Assembly (NCBI GenBank): GCA_902571335.1 | Contig: CACGBT010000002.1 | Span: 62,001-126,000 of the forward strand | Length of the DNA: 64,000 bases | DNA from: an uncultured Prochlorococcus sp. | GTDB taxonomy: Bacteria; Cyanobacteriota; Cyanobacteriia; PCC-6307; Cyanobiaceae | Direction of reading: 5' to 3' | Shown here: piece after piece, positions 1-9,624 of the stretch | Position numbering within the stretch: the stretch's first letter is position 1 | Layout: each line of letters opens with the position of its first letter | Translations under genes and position numbers: made by a program | The notes under the pieces: generated by a model | Seen by the model: only the letters and a program-made list of their open reading frames with translations | Databases searched by the model: none | Told to the model about the DNA's origin: nothing

Positions 1-707
1 TTAATCTGATTATTAATAGCTAAATCTAGACCTAGTTGTTCGTTGCCTCCGCCAACTCTCGAAGTGTCAGCAAATCCTGTAGCAGCTAATTTTTGCGTGA
101 GATCTAATAAAGATTGATTATTTTTTGTTTGCGCAGTTTCTATGAGGGCAGAAGCTAAAAATATAGGCAAATGAGAAATTAGAGATACTGCTTCATCATG
201 ATCTTTTGGCGTAGCTTGGCAAATTTCACAATTCATTGATTTTATGAGTTCGGAAATAGTTCTGACTGAATTTAAATCACTATTTTGTGTTGGGGTAATA
301 ATCCATTTTGCCTGTGTAAAAAGACCTTCAAAACCTGAATCTACTCCTTTTTTTTCTGTTCCTGCCATTGGATGAGATCCAATAAATAGAGGATGTAAAT
401 TTTCCCATGTATTTACAATTGGTTCTTTTACAGAGCCTACATCAGTTAGTATTGTTTTCTCAGGTATTGATGCTACTAATTGTTGAGACGGACTGATCAA
501 ATCTTTAATAGGCAATGCTAAGATTATAAGCTCACATTTTTTTAATAAGCTCAGATCACAGCTAACAAAATTTGCGAGTTTTTTATCCTTAGCTTTTTTT
601 TCATTAAATTCATTATTTGCTATTCCATAAATTGTATGATTTAGACTTTGGAGTTTTAGTCCTAAAGAACCGCCAATTAAACCTAATCCTACTATTCCAA
701 TTTTCAT
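1..707 (-). CDS. tyrA: Prephenate/arogenate dehydrogenase TyrA (partial)
   Basis: This is the 5' part of a gene that runs off the left edge of the window. It starts at the ATG at 707. The product oxidatively decarboxylates prephenate or arogenate in tyrosine synthesis; cyanobacterial members usually prefer arogenate and NADP. The N-terminus has a Rossmann dinucleotide-binding turn, GLGLIGGSLG, at residues 7-16. Around residues 110-120 is the conserved GSHPMAG substrate motif of the TyrA family. The gene is divergent from the one at 803, with about 95 bp of AT-rich DNA shared as promoter region. The C-terminal dimerisation domain is outside the window, so intactness cannot be judged. Confidence 0.9.
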   Translation of the reverse strand, partial: MKIGIVGLGLIGGSLGLKLQSLNHTIYGIANNEFNEKKAKDKKLANFVSCDLSLLKKCELIILALPIKDLISPSQQLVASIPEKTILTDVGSVKEPIVNTWENLHPLFIGSHPMAGTEKKGVDSGFEGLFTQAKWIITPTQNSDLNSVRTISELIKSMNCEICQATPKDHDEAVSLISHLPIFLASALIETAQTKNNQSLLDLTQKLAATGFADTSRVGGGNEQLGLDLAINNQI

Positions 708-802
708 AGATTGATTAATTCAAGACCCTCTTATATTGATACCAATTTTTTGTATATTAGGTTCATAAATTTTGTATGTATTTGATATTAATTTAATTAT
801 AA

Positions 803-2251
803 ATGCTTGAAATTTTAAGTCATCAATATTTGAAAAATTTTTTGAGAGATCAAAGTATTAGGTGGGAGCACATATATTCTTTTGGGAGAATAATTTCCAA
901 ATGTATTGAAAATGATTCTACATATCTAATTAATTCAGAAATCTTCTCTAGCAATGATTGGTTACCTCCAATTTTGATTTCTTTATTTTTAAAGGAACAG
1001 GATTCAACTTTTATTTTATCTAAGGAAAAAATTCAATTTATAAGCCATTTGCAGATTGATTCATTGAGAAATCTAGGTTTTAATTTTATTTTGAAAAATG
1101 ATCAACTTATTTTTGCAAATCATCATATTCGTTTGATAACAATCCAAAATTTACTTAATGATCCCAATTCTCGTAATCTTAGAAATCATCGAATAGTTTA
1201 TTCTGGAATTGAGGATATAAAACAGGATTTAAAAAATCATTTTAGGATTTCTTTACTTAAAAAGGATTGGACAAAAAATATTAATGAATTTGAATTAATT
1301 AATCAAAAATTTATAAAAGTATATGATTCATTGAAGAAAAAGTTCTTCATGAGAAAGGTTTTAGGAAGTAATTATATCAATTTAAATGAAAAAGAAATTA
1401 GTTTTTTTTCAAACTTTTTTCATGAAAATTCTTTTTTCTCTGATAAATTTCTAAGGGTTAACAAAGCCTTATCTAAAGGTTGGGCGTGCTGGGTCAAGTT
1501 AAATGATACAAATTTAGATTGGACTTTGTATCTGCAGCCAATAGATGAACTTTTTCACGTTAAGGAATTTTTTTCAAATAATAAATTTGTTTTTTTATCA
1601 GCATTGAGAAAAGATAATTTTTTCCAAATGTACTTTAAAAAACACTGTTTAGATATTGACTTGGTTATTAATTTTAAAAGTAATTTTGAAGAGAAAAAGA
1701 TTTCATTATATATACCCTCTAAACAGTTGCTTCCTAATAATCCTCTTTTTACTAGTTCAATCTTGGATAAATGCAAAAAGTTAATACTTTTTAGAAAGGG
1801 TTTAACTTTAGTTTTGTCTGATGATATTGATTTAAAAACTAATATTGCTACAGAATTAGCTTCTAAGTACGGGAAAAGGGTACTACTCGAGACAATACCC
1901 TCTGGTAAAAATGAAATTCTTTGCTCTAGTTATGACTGGTGGATTATGAATTCCTATTTAATTCAAATTCCAGAACAAATTATCATTCCTTTACTTCCTA
2001 TTCCGAACATGTCAGAACCTATTAATGCAATTACAGTCTCGCATAAAAAGAAGCTTTCTCAAGATTGGTTTAGAGACTTCTTTCTTCCTCAAGCTAGAAT
2101 TAAACTTGAAAGATCTATTTCCCCTTTAAGAAGAAATTCAGGTAAGTTAATAATCTTAGATGGAAGAGCAAATAAAAGAAACTGGGCAAGATTACTTTTG
2201 CAAAATATTCAACCCTCAAAAAAAATTAACTATATGCTACCTTTTGATTAG
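803..2251 (+). CDS. Degenerate DinG-like helicase homologue
   Basis: This 482-residue protein resembles DinG/XPD-type helicases only at its C-terminus. Residues 394-482 hold the helicase C2 pattern: a P-rich LLPIPN stretch, then FFLPQARIKLERS, then KLIILDGR near 448-455. In active enzymes the middle part reads roughly QxxGRLIR and carries motif VI arginines. Here it is ERSISPLRRNSG, so the core is blurred. I find no Walker A (GKT/S) and no DEAH box in the first 390 residues, so ATP hydrolysis looks unlikely. The stop lies 29 bp before the DUF2839 gene, suggesting co-transcription. In cyanobacteria this family is annotated as a putative helicase; a structural or regulatory DNA-related role is inference. 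Confidence 0.6.
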   Translation: MLEILSHQYLKNFLRDQSIRWEHIYSFGRIISKCIENDSTYLINSEIFSSNDWLPPILISLFLKEQDSTFILSKEKIQFISHLQIDSLRNLGFNFILKNDQLIFANHHIRLITIQNLLNDPNSRNLRNHRIVYSGIEDIKQDLKNHFRISLLKKDWTKNINEFELINQKFIKVYDSLKKKFFMRKVLGSNYINLNEKEISFFSNFFHENSFFSDKFLRVNKALSKGWACWVKLNDTNLDWTLYLQPIDELFHVKEFFSNNKFVFLSALRKDNFFQMYFKKHCLDIDLVINFKSNFEEKKISLYIPSKQLLPNNPLFTSSILDKCKKLILFRKGLTLVLSDDIDLKTNIATELASKYGKRVLLETIPSGKNEILCSSYDWWIMNSYLIQIPEQIIIPLLPIPNMSEPINAITVSHKKKLSQDWFRDFFLPQARIKLERSISPLRRNSGKLIILDGRANKRNWARLLLQNIQPSKKINYMLPFD

Positions 2252-2280
2252 GTTATGATTTTGTAAATAACTAAAGAAAT

Positions 2281-2526
2281 ATGGGAGAAGCAAAAAGACG
2301 CAAAACACTTGGTTTACCTCCAAAAAAAAATAATACTAAAACTAAAATTGACGAGTCTCCAAGATTATTTGAATGGCTTCCCTTTACAATCAATCAAAGA
2401 GATAACCTAATTAAATTAAGTATTAAGGCCAGTTGGTTTGGAATCGGAGGGTTAGTTATCTTATGGATTGTAGTGAGATTTATAGGCCCTGCTGCTGGGT
2501 GGTGGACTTTAGCTGATTCTTTATAA
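2281..2526 (+). CDS. DUF2839 small membrane protein
   Basis: This 81-residue protein begins with the family hallmark MGEAKRRKTLGLPP (residues 1-14), a basic leader, followed by a polar linker. One hydrophobic span at about 52-69 probably crosses the membrane, and a GWW pair follows at 73-75. It matches the cyanobacteria-specific DUF2839 family, whose function I do not know. It follows the DinG-like gene by 29 bp. Its stop ends 2 bp before the recA stop on the other strand, so the two genes converge with no room for a separate terminator. Confidence 0.85.
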   Translation: MGEAKRRKTLGLPPKKNNTKTKIDESPRLFEWLPFTINQRDNLIKLSIKASWFGIGGLVILWIVVRFIGPAAGWWTLADSL

Positions 2527-2528
2527 AT

Positions 2529-3626
2529 CTAAGCTACTGTTTTTATATCATTAACAGCGATTGTATTAGCAGGATTGCTATTTAATGCTTTCATTGAATT
2601 AGAACTTACTTCAGTTCCTTCTGTTAATTTCGCTTTAACCATAGATTCTACTTTATTCTTGATTTCTAAGTTTTGATCAAGCCAAATAATTGTATTATCT
2701 CTTCCTTGTCCAATATTTTCTCCTTCATAACTATACCAAGCACCTCTCCTTATTATGATATTAATCTCTTCTGCTAAATCTAATAAACATCCTGTTGTAC
2801 TAATACCTTTTCCGAAGAGAATATCAAACTCTGCAATTCTAAATGGTGGCGCAACTTTGTTTTTTGCTACTTTCACTTTTGCTCTTATGCCATATTCTTC
2901 AGTACCTCTTTTAAGAGTTTGAATTCTTCTGATATCAAGTCTCACTGAGGCATAAAATTTTAATGCATTACCTCCTGTGGTTGTTTCTGGATTGCCGTAT
3001 GTAACGCCAATTTTTAGGCGTAATTGATTCAGGAATATTACCGTACATCCAGATTTACCAATATTCCCTGTTATTTTCCTCATTGCTTGGCTCATTAGCC
3101 TTGCTTGGCTTCCAATTACGTGATCTCCCATCTCTCCTTCTATCTCAGCTCTTGGGGTTAGTGCTGCGACCGAGTCAACAACTACAAGATCTACTGCACT
3201 TGATCTTATAAGTTGGTCAACTATTTCCAGAGCCATTTCACCTGTATCTGGTTGTGAAACTAATAAATTTTCAACATCAACTCCTAAAGAGGCTGCATAA
3301 ACTGGATCGAGTGCATGCTCAGCATCTACAAATGCTGCTACTCCTCCATTCTTTTGGACTTCCGCAATCGCGTGCAGGGTTAATGTAGTTTTTCCTGAAC
3401 TTTCTGGTCCGTAAACTTCTACTACTCTTCCTTTTGGATAGCCTCCTCCTAATGCTAAATCTAAGGTGAGCGCTCCAGTAGATATTGTTTCTACTTTCAT
3501 TCTTGAGGCGTCACCAAGTCTCATTATTGATCCTCGTCCAAAATTTCTTTCTATTTGACCTAAGACAAGACTTAATGCCTTGTCTTTTTCTTTTGATTCA
3601 GTTTTTTTCTTTTCTTCAAGGCTCAT
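2529..3626 (-). CDS. recA: Recombinase RecA
   Basis: RecA forms ATP-dependent filaments on single-stranded DNA, drives homologous recombination and triggers LexA self-cleavage. The 365-residue protein is full length. Walker A GPESSGKT lies at residues 73-80, the Walker B segment LVVVDS at about 147-152, and the L2-loop signature GNPETTTGG at about 211-219. The start ATG at 3626 follows a 106-bp gap that holds a perfect cyanobacterial LexA box at 3711-3724 overlapping a TATAGT -10-like element, so SOS control is likely. The gene is on the opposite strand to, and converges on, the DUF2839 gene. Confidence 0.98.
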   Translation of the reverse strand: MSLEEKKKTESKEKDKALSLVLGQIERNFGRGSIMRLGDASRMKVETISTGALTLDLALGGGYPKGRVVEVYGPESSGKTTLTLHAIAEVQKNGGVAAFVDAEHALDPVYAASLGVDVENLLVSQPDTGEMALEIVDQLIRSSAVDLVVVDSVAALTPRAEIEGEMGDHVIGSQARLMSQAMRKITGNIGKSGCTVIFLNQLRLKIGVTYGNPETTTGGNALKFYASVRLDIRRIQTLKRGTEEYGIRAKVKVAKNKVAPPFRIAEFDILFGKGISTTGCLLDLAEEINIIIRRGAWYSYEGENIGQGRDNTIIWLDQNLEIKNKVESMVKAKLTEGTEVSSNSMKALNSNPANTIAVNDIKTVA

Positions 3627-3710
3627 TGTTTGATTTATCAGTTAAAGTTCTTGTAATTATTCTAAATTTGGAAATTTTTATTTAAACCAAACTTCATAAA
3701 TACAAACTAT

Positions 3711-3724
3711 AGTACATCAGTACT
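3711..3724 (-). promoter_or_regulatory. LexA (SOS) box of recA
   Basis: The 14-mer AGTACATCAGTACT fits the cyanobacterial LexA consensus RGTACNNNDGTWCB at every fixed position, and its arms AGTAC/GTACT are a perfect dyad. It sits 85 bp upstream of the recA start and overlaps TATAGT (minus strand, 3711-3706), a plausible -10 box, where bound repressor would block polymerase. The consensus is established knowledge; binding here is inference. I found no second match by eye in the rest of the window. Confidence 0.8.
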
Positions 3725-3732
3725 CTAACTGA

Positions 3733-4515
3733 TTATCTTTGAATTGCAACTAATTCCTCAAGGTTACCTAATTTTAATAATTTGATTTCATTACTTAAAG
3801 TATACTTATCTGATCGTTTCAAATATCCCCAATCAGCTAGGAAGCATGGAATGTGAGAAGTTATTGAATTTTGTTTAATATCTATTAGAGTTTTTTTTCT
3901 ATCTTCTATAAAGCCTAAAATTTCATAAGTTTGGGTAAGCTTTTCAGCTATTTTGACTTTTGTTCCTGATTCATAACCAAAAATAAATTCTGGAAAAATA
4001 TTTAATTGTTTAAGAATTTTTTCTGCAAATATTTTACCTTTAGTTGTTATAACTCCAGTCTTGATCTCTCTTTTCTTTAATTCTTTCATAAAATTTATAA
4101 TTTCAAAAAAAGGATTATGTAAATTTACCCACGATTTAAAATCTTTATCAATTTGGTACTTGCGCGACTGATCTAACATTTTTTGTAAATCATCGGCAAT
4201 CCAGGAATTTTCATTTAATATCCTCTGGCAATTTTGATGATAATTATTAATGAAATCATCTTTATTATCTTTTTTTAATGGATTTTCTGTTTTTATAATT
4301 TCGTGAACAATTAGAATCATTTCCCAACCATATTTAACCCAAGGCCTAATTTCTTTGAAGGAATTTGGTACTCTTTTATAAAGTTTTTGATCAACATAGA
4401 TGAAGGGTGAATTTAAATATTTTTCACAGGCCAGCAAGGAACTATGCCAATATTCTTGCATTCCATCGACTATTACTCCATCCAAATCAAATAGAAATAT
4501 TTTTTGAGAAGACAC
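3733..4515 (-). CDS. HAD-superfamily hydrolase
   Basis: This 260-residue phosphatase-like protein carries HAD motif I, DLDGV, with nucleophile D10 and acid D12. Motif II is the threonine in GVITTKG near residue 155. The motif IV acidic pair is in GFIEDRK near residue 222. A helical cap of roughly 120 residues lies between motifs I and II, as in subclass IA. Substrate is unknown; pairing with recA is conserved context in marine picocyanobacteria as far as I recall. The start ATG at 4515 is just 16 bp downstream of tRNA-Gln on the same strand, so the two may be co-transcribed. Confidence 0.8.
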   Translation of the reverse strand: MSSQKIFLFDLDGVIVDGMQEYWHSSLLACEKYLNSPFIYVDQKLYKRVPNSFKEIRPWVKYGWEMILIVHEIIKTENPLKKDNKDDFINNYHQNCQRILNENSWIADDLQKMLDQSRKYQIDKDFKSWVNLHNPFFEIINFMKELKKREIKTGVITTKGKIFAEKILKQLNIFPEFIFGYESGTKVKIAEKLTQTYEILGFIEDRKKTLIDIKQNSITSHIPCFLADWGYLKRSDKYTLSNEIKLLKLGNLEELVAIQR

Positions 4516-4531
4516 CTATTGAATATTAGAA

Positions 4532-4603
4532 CTGGGCCGCTAGGATTCGAACCTAGGAATGTCGAGACCAAAACCCGATGCCTTACCACTTGGCGACGGC
4601 CCA
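4532..4603 (-). tRNA. trnQ: tRNA-Gln (TTG)
   Basis: A complete 72-nt cloverleaf reads on the minus strand. The acceptor TGGGCCG pairs with CGGCCCA and has discriminator G. The anticodon stem TCGGG/CTCGA (one G-T pair) encloses loop TTTTGGT, giving anticodon TTG. The T arm CTAGG-TTCGAAT-CCTAG is perfect. The U1-A72 pair is typical of tRNA-Gln. CCA is not encoded. Confidence 0.97.
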
Positions 4604-4697
4604 TTGATTTTTTATTTTAATACATGAAAAGATTTTTTTCTATCCAAAAAATACAAAGTTTTTATAAACATGGCGCTAGTTTTGAAAAATAAAAATA

Positions 4698-5705
4698 TTA
4701 TTTGAATTGGCTCGATTTCCATGGCTCTAGAAATTTCTTAGCTTTTTTGATCGCTAAAGCCATTCTTTCAGGATAATCATAGAGTTTTTTGTTGTTCTTG
4801 TGAGCAAATTCAATAAGGGGCTGCATTATTTTTCTTGCAGCACTTCCAAATGCTATTCCGTCAGGAAGATTGTTTGATTTCAAAAATTCATGAGTTTTTT
4901 CATTCGTTCCACCTGCCAATTGAATTAAGCCAGGTGGAAGATCTGAACCGATTTTTTCAAACAACTTAACTGCATCTCTACTTGTTGTCGGAGCAAGATC
5001 ACCAGACATTGGTCTTCCATCTAGCTGCCAAATAAGGGGAATATTAAGTTCATTTAGAATTTCATATCTTTCCCAAAAAGCTTGCAATAGATCTTCCGGT
5101 TCTTGTGATTTTTTGACAGATTGATTTAATCCACAACTGATAGATATCTTGTCTAATTTTGTTTCAGATTTTTTAAGTATACTTACAACTTTTGTAAAAG
5201 AATCTAGGCGATTAATTTCAGTATGAATTTCTACTGCATTAGGCTTTATTTTTTGAAGTGTGGATGCTAAATCATATTTTGATAAATTATATTCATATTC
5301 ACTTATTAGATTTAGTGGACAACTATTTAAACATCTTCCACATCCATAACATTTGCTTTCTTTGACTCCGAAATTATCAATTGCAAAGGTGGGGCATACT
5401 TTTTCGCATGGTCTTGGACAATGAGGAGGACATCTTGATGGATCAAATTTTGCTTTACGAAAGTGGATATCATTACCATCACTAATGCTTATCATTAATC
5501 CAGGGGAGTTTGTAAAAAGTTTTTTTGCCCATTCGATTCCTTTTTTTGCTGCACGAACGATTGATTCTTCCGCAGCAACATCTATGTAGTCGACACCAGC
5601 AGCAGTATAAATTGCACATAAATCTTCAATAGCAACAATATCTTCATTACTGGCACCACAAATCAACTTAATCCATTTATCTTTTTTATTCTTTCTTTTA
5701 GTCAA
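4698..5705 (-). CDS. ldpA: Iron-sulfur protein LdpA (light-dependent period)
   Basis: LdpA is a cyanobacterial Fe-S protein that senses redox state and modulates the circadian period with light. The 335-residue product has two ferredoxin-like clusters of cysteines: C92, C96, C100, C104 and C119, C122, C125, C129, each group ending in Cys-Pro. Flanking regions look like a modified TIM-barrel dihydropyrimidine-dehydrogenase-like scaffold. The start is TTG at 5705, five bases after the ndhN stop, so translation is probably coupled. Prochlorococcus lacks a full KaiABC clock (no KaiA), so LdpA here may act more as a redox sensor; that is inference. Confidence 0.9.
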   Translation of the reverse strand: MTKRKNKKDKWIKLICGASNEDIVAIEDLCAIYTAAGVDYIDVAAEESIVRAAKKGIEWAKKLFTNSPGLMISISDGNDIHFRKAKFDPSRCPPHCPRPCEKVCPTFAIDNFGVKESKCYGCGRCLNSCPLNLISEYEYNLSKYDLASTLQKIKPNAVEIHTEINRLDSFTKVVSILKKSETKLDKISISCGLNQSVKKSQEPEDLLQAFWERYEILNELNIPLIWQLDGRPMSGDLAPTTSRDAVKLFEKIGSDLPPGLIQLAGGTNEKTHEFLKSNNLPDGIAFGSAARKIMQPLIEFAHKNNKKLYDYPERMALAIKKAKKFLEPWKSSQFK

Positions 5706-5710
5706 ACAAG

Positions 5711-6187
5711 TTAACTTTCAAATTCATCCAAAATATAATCACTTAATGGCTTCCATTCAAGTTTTCTTGAACCCCCCATTTCAACAACAATTGTTAGTTT
5801 GTTATCTTTAGTGCAAATCTCTATCAAGCTCTCTAATTCAGATTGAGACAATACTTGACCTTCTAATAACCAAAGTAATTTATTTTTATCATCTTCATTA
5901 AATAACTCAGAAGCTTGTGGGATTACTTGTTGAACTTCCCCGAGCGCTCCGTTTCTTCCTACGCTTTGATGACCAAGGTGAGGTGGTCTAACGCCATGCA
6001 ATTTGAGCAAGAAGACTTCTGGATCTCCAAGCCCTCTAGCTGAGGTTATAAAAGTTTTAAAACCCTTGGCCCTCATTCTCCTCAAAAGACGAGTTTCATA
6101 GCCACCTTCAAGAGGAGCAAAGATTGCAAGACATTTATTAGTTTTTAAATCTTTATGAAACTTTTTCCCTGTGAGAAGTAATGGCAT
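5711..6187 (-). CDS. ndhN: NAD(P)H-quinone oxidoreductase subunit N
   Basis: NdhN is a cyanobacteria/plant-specific hydrophilic subunit of thylakoid NDH-1, used in cyclic electron flow and respiration. The 158-residue length and the conserved [12 protein letters not shown] (residues 28-39) and [12 protein letters not shown] segments match the family, as does the acidic C-terminus. It leads a two-gene operon with ldpA and is divergent from the large ribosomal operon; the roughly 280-bp gap at 6188-6467 holds both promoters. Confidence 0.95.
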   Translation of the reverse strand: MPLLLTGKKFHKDLKTNKCLAIFAPLEGGYETRLLRRMRAKGFKTFITSARGLGDPEVFLLKLHGVRPPHLGHQSVGRNGALGEVQQVIPQASELFNEDDKNKLLWLLEGQVLSQSELESLIEICTKDNKLTIVVEMGGSRKLEWKPLSDYILDEFES

Positions 6188-6401
6188 AAAAATTTCCTTT
6201 AGTTCTATTTTATTTTATTTTATGGTACTTGATGATGTACAATTATGTTTCGGTGAATTTTTAAGCTCGCAAGCTAGCCGAGCCTCTGCAAAATTTTACC
6301 TTTTTTAGCGTTTCGTTAAAAAATTTAGGTGGGTTTATCCCAGGAGAAACTATCTGTAGTTTTAGATAAGTCTCAACCTTATTAATTGTTTTTTTATTAA
6401 C

Positions 6402-6430
6402 TTGCCCTTAATAATTGAAGGGTTTAGATA
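6402..6430 (+). promoter_or_regulatory. Probable promoter of the rplC operon
   Basis: TTGCCC at 6402-6407 and TAGATA at 6425-6430 are separated by exactly 17 bp, a good sigma-70 type arrangement, 38 bp upstream of the rplC ATG. The spacer contains CCCTT (6405-6409) and AAGGG (6418-6422), a dyad that could be an operator. Upstream, 6265-6283 forms a GC-rich stem GCTCG/CGAGC that stands out in this AT-rich gap. Promoter assignment is inference from spacing. Confidence 0.55.
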
Positions 6431-6467
6431 ATTAAAAAATCATTACGAGCTAGCACATTTTAGTCTT

Positions 6468-7121
6468 ATGTCTATCGGAATTTTAGGAAAGAAATTGGGC
6501 ATGTCCCAACTTTTCGACGACAAGGGAAATGCTGTACCAGTTACTCTTATTGAGGCTGGACCATGCCGTGTCACTCAATTGAAAACAACCTCTTTGGATG
6601 GGTATACTGCCGTTCAGATAGGATATGGTTTGTCTAAAGAGAAGCATATAAGTAAACCTGAAAAGGGACATTTGTTGAAATCGGGTGAAGAACTTCTAAA
6701 GCATTTGAAAGAATATAGGGTTGAAGAAACTTCATCTTATGAAATCGGAAATCAAATAACTGTAAAAAATTTTGAGGTTGGTCAAAAAGTTGATATCAGT
6801 GGCAAATCTATGGGTAGAGGTTTTGCTGGTTACCAGAAAAGACATGGTTTTAGCAGAGGACCTATGAGTCATGGTTCAAAAAATCATAGAGCACCTGGAT
6901 CTACAGGAGCAGGAACAACTCCAGGTAGAATTTATCCTGGGAAAAGAATGGCAGGAAGATATGGAGGAAAACAGATAACTACTAAAGGTTTGTTAGTTTT
7001 AAAAATTGATGATCAGAAAAATTTGCTTGTAGTAAAGGGTTCTGTCCCAGGTAAGCCCGGTTCAATTGTAAACATTAAGCCAAATAATGTTGTAGGTAAA
7101 AAAGGAGGTGAAAAATCATGA
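6468..7121 (+). CDS. rplC: 50S ribosomal protein L3
   Basis: L3 nucleates early 50S assembly on 23S rRNA and sends a loop toward the peptidyl-transferase centre. The 217-residue protein shows the N-terminal [16 protein letters not shown] strand and the conserved Gly/Arg/His-rich loop at residues 116-145 ([13 protein letters not shown], then [11 protein letters not shown]). It is the first gene of the cluster, because rpsJ, normally ahead of it in bacteria, is located with tuf at 47687. Its stop overlaps the rplD start (ATGA). Confidence 0.98.
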   Translation: MSIGILGKKLGMSQLFDDKGNAVPVTLIEAGPCRVTQLKTTSLDGYTAVQIGYGLSKEKHISKPEKGHLLKSGEELLKHLKEYRVEETSSYEIGNQITVKNFEVGQKVDISGKSMGRGFAGYQKRHGFSRGPMSHGSKNHRAPGSTGAGTTPGRIYPGKRMAGRYGGKQITTKGLLVLKIDDQKNLLVVKGSVPGKPGSIVNIKPNNVVGKKGGEKS

Positions 7122-7750
7122 AAACTCTTGAAACTCTTAAGTGGGATGGTAAAAAATCAGGGAAAGTTACTCTTGATTTAGCAGTTGCTAAAGAAACTTC
7201 TTCGGCAGACTTAATACATAGAGCAGTTCTTAGACAGCTAGCAAATAAAAGACAAGGGACAGCATCAACTTTGACAAGATCTGAAGTTAGAGGCGGTGGT
7301 AGAAAGCCATACAAACAGAAAGGCACGGGAAGAGCTCGTCAAGGATCAATAAGAACACCATTAAGACCTGGTGGTGGAATTATTTTTGGACCGAAGCCAC
7401 GTTCTTATAATCTTGATATGAATCGTAAGGAACGCAGACTAGCTCTTAGAACAGCACTTATGTCTAGAGTATCTGATATGACGGCTGTTGAAGATTTTGG
7501 ATCTTCCCTAAAGCAGCCTAAAACAAGTGAGATTATCAATGGCCTTGCTCGATTAGGAATTCAAAAAACTGAAAAAGTTTTGGTTATTCTTGATACTCCC
7601 TCCGATGTAATAAAAAAATCCATAAATAATATTGAAAAAGTAAAACTAATAGCCGCAGATCAATTGAATGTATTTGATATTCTTAACGCAAATAAGTTGA
7701 TCATAGGTCAATCAGCAATAAACAAAATTCAGGAGGTTTATGCATCATGA
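7118..7750 (+). CDS. rplD: 50S ribosomal protein L4
   Basis: L4 binds 23S rRNA domain I; its extended loop lines the exit tunnel constriction. In this 210-residue protein the loop is visible as [19 protein letters not shown] from about residue 59. In Escherichia coli L4 also represses its own operon; whether that holds here is unknown, and no S10-type leader with rpsJ is present. Start and stop overlap the neighbours as ATGA on both sides, indicating tight coupling. Confidence 0.98.
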   Translation: MKTLETLKWDGKKSGKVTLDLAVAKETSSADLIHRAVLRQLANKRQGTASTLTRSEVRGGGRKPYKQKGTGRARQGSIRTPLRPGGGIIFGPKPRSYNLDMNRKERRLALRTALMSRVSDMTAVEDFGSSLKQPKTSEIINGLARLGIQKTEKVLVILDTPSDVIKKSINNIEKVKLIAADQLNVFDILNANKLIIGQSAINKIQEVYAS

Positions 7751-8049
7751 GCAAATTATTTGATTCTCGTTTAGCTGATGTAATACGAAAGCCAGTTATT
7801 ACTGAAAAAGCAACAAACGCACTAGATCTTAACCAATACACTTTTGAAGTAGATCATAGAGCCGCAAAGCCACAAATAAAGGCGGCTATAGAAGCCTTGT
7901 TCAGTGTTAAAGTTATAGGAGTTAACACTATGAATCCTCCTAGGAGAACAAGAAGAGTCGGCAAATTTTCCGGTAAGCGTTCTCAGGTCAAGAAGGCAAT
8001 TGTACGTCTTGCTGAAGGAGACAAAATTCAACTATTTCCAGAATCTTAA
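7747..8049 (+). CDS. rplW: 50S ribosomal protein L23
   Basis: L23 sits at the tunnel exit and is the docking site for trigger factor and SRP. The 100-residue protein has the N-terminal [12 protein letters not shown] helix and the C-terminal strand with [13 protein letters not shown]. It overlaps rplD by 4 bp and is followed 12 bp later by rplB, which has an AAGGAG ribosome-binding site at 8049-8054 starting at the rplW stop. Confidence 0.97.
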   Translation: MSKLFDSRLADVIRKPVITEKATNALDLNQYTFEVDHRAAKPQIKAAIEALFSVKVIGVNTMNPPRRTRRVGKFSGKRSQVKKAIVRLAEGDKIQLFPES

Positions 8050-8061
8050 GGAGTTTTAATC

Positions 8062-8925
8062 ATGGCAATTCGTAAATTTAAACCTTATACACCTGGCACT
8101 AGACAGAGAGTAGTTACAGATTTTAGTGAAATTACAAGTGCAAGACCTGAGAGATCACTAATAGTTTCAAAACATAGAGTTAAAGGAAGGAATAATCGTG
8201 GAGTTATTACTTGTCGTCATCGTGGAGGTGGTCATAAAAGACAGTATAGATTGGTCGATTTCAGAAGAGATAAAAGAGATATTAATGCCAAAGTTGCAGC
8301 TATTCACTACGATCCTCATAGAAATGCAAGGCTTGCGCTTTTATTTTATGAAGATGGAGAGAAAAGATATATTATCGCCCCAGCAGGAGTAAAAGTCGGC
8401 CAAAATGTTATCTCCGGCGAAAATGTTCCAATTGAGGATGGGAATGCTATGCCTCTTTCAGTTATGCCACTTGGATCGAGTGTTCATTGTGTTGAGTTAT
8501 ATGCAGGAAGAGGTGCGCAGATGGTGAGATCCGCAGGAGCTAGTGCACAAGTTATGGCAAAAGAGGGAGATTATGTTGCTTTAAAACTTCCATCTACTGA
8601 AGTAAGACTTGTTAGAAAAGAATGCTATGCAACCCTAGGGGAAGTCGGCAACTCGGAAATCAGAAATACTAGTCTAGGAAAAGCGGGAAGAAGAAGATGG
8701 CTTGGTAGAAGGCCTCAAGTAAGAGGAAGTGTAATGAACCCATGTGATCATCCACATGGTGGAGGAGAGGGAAAAGCCCCAATTGGTAGAGCAGGCCCTG
8801 TTACTCCTTGGGGCAAACCAGCTCTTGGGTTAAAGACACGTAAAAAGAACAAACCAAGTAATAAATTAGTAGTTCGAAGGCGTCGTCGCGTTTCTAAGAG
8901 AAGTAGAGGAGGAAGAGACTCTTGA
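8062..8925 (+). CDS. rplB: 50S ribosomal protein L2
   Basis: L2 bridges the subunits and supports peptidyl-transferase activity. The protein is 287 residues. The invariant histidine motif [15 protein letters not shown] lies at about residues 225-239, and the C-terminus is a basic tail ([15 protein letters not shown]). The start ATG is preceded by a clear AAGGAG site, stronger than most in this cluster. Confidence 0.98.
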   Translation: MAIRKFKPYTPGTRQRVVTDFSEITSARPERSLIVSKHRVKGRNNRGVITCRHRGGGHKRQYRLVDFRRDKRDINAKVAAIHYDPHRNARLALLFYEDGEKRYIIAPAGVKVGQNVISGENVPIEDGNAMPLSVMPLGSSVHCVELYAGRGAQMVRSAGASAQVMAKEGDYVALKLPSTEVRLVRKECYATLGEVGNSEIRNTSLGKAGRRRWLGRRPQVRGSVMNPCDHPHGGGEGKAPIGRAGPVTPWGKPALGLKTRKKNKPSNKLVVRRRRRVSKRSRGGRDS

Positions 8926-8962
8926 TTACTTCATTTTTTTCTAAAAATTTTATTTTATAACC

Positions 8963-9241
8963 ATGGGACGTTCACTAAAAAAAGGACCTTTTATAGCAGA
9001 CAGCTTGCTCAAAAAGGTAGAAAAACAAAATACTGATAATGACAAGTCTGTTATTAAAACTTGGTCTAGGGCCTCTACTATTCTCCCCGTAATGATTGGC
9101 CATACAATTGCTGTACATAATGGTAAGACTCACATTCCCGTATTTATAACTGAACAAATGATCGGTCATAAACTTGGTGAGTTCGCTCCTACACGTACTT
9201 ACCGTGGTCACTTAAGGGATAAAAAGGGAGCAAAATCATGA
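8963..9241 (+). CDS. rpsS: 30S ribosomal protein S19
   Basis: S19 is a 92-residue head protein of the 30S that contacts the A-site tRNA region and bridges to the 50S. The [10 protein letters not shown] start and the [15 protein letters not shown] motif near residues 70-84 are diagnostic. The 37-bp gap before it has no good Shine-Dalgarno site. The stop overlaps rplV by 4 bp. Confidence 0.98.
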   Translation: MGRSLKKGPFIADSLLKKVEKQNTDNDKSVIKTWSRASTILPVMIGHTIAVHNGKTHIPVFITEQMIGHKLGEFAPTRTYRGHLRDKKGAKS

Positions 9242-9624
9242 CAAAAACACCTGAAACAACAAAAACAGCTATTGCACACGGAAACTATGTTCGTGGGTCA
9301 GCCTCTAAAGTAAGAAGAGTTTTGGATCAAATAAGGGGTAGATCTTATAGAGATGCATTGATTATGTTGGAATTTATGCCTTATAGATCTACTGACCCTA
9401 TTACTAAAGTACTAAGATCTGCAGTTGCTAATGCAGAGCACAATCTTGGAATGGATCCATCTACTTTAGTTATTTCGTCTGCATGGGCTAATAGCGGTCC
9501 TGTAATGAAAAGATATAGGCCTAGAGCTCAAGGTAGAGCGTTTTCGATCAAAAAACAAACTTGCCATATTAGTATTTCTGTTGAATCTGCCCCTACTCAA
9601 GCTAATGCGGAGGTACAAAACTAA
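9238..9624 (+). CDS. rplV: 50S ribosomal protein L22
   Basis: L22 lines the nascent peptide tunnel with a long beta hairpin. The 128-residue protein shows [15 protein letters not shown] (residues 21-35) and the hairpin tip region [13 protein letters not shown] near 93-105. Its TAA shares one base with the ATG of rpsC (TAATG), so the two are translationally coupled. Confidence 0.98.
   Translation: MTKTPETTKTAIAHGNYVRGSASKVRRVLDQIRGRSYRDALIMLEFMPYRSTDPITKVLRSAVANAEHNLGMDPSTLVISSAWANSGPVMKRYRPRAQGRAFSIKKQTCHISISVESAPTQANAEVQN

Noticed and set aside
6265..6283. Intrinsic terminator in the ndhN-rplC gap.
   Set aside because: The stem is only 5 bp with a 9-nt loop, and the genes on both sides are transcribed away from it.
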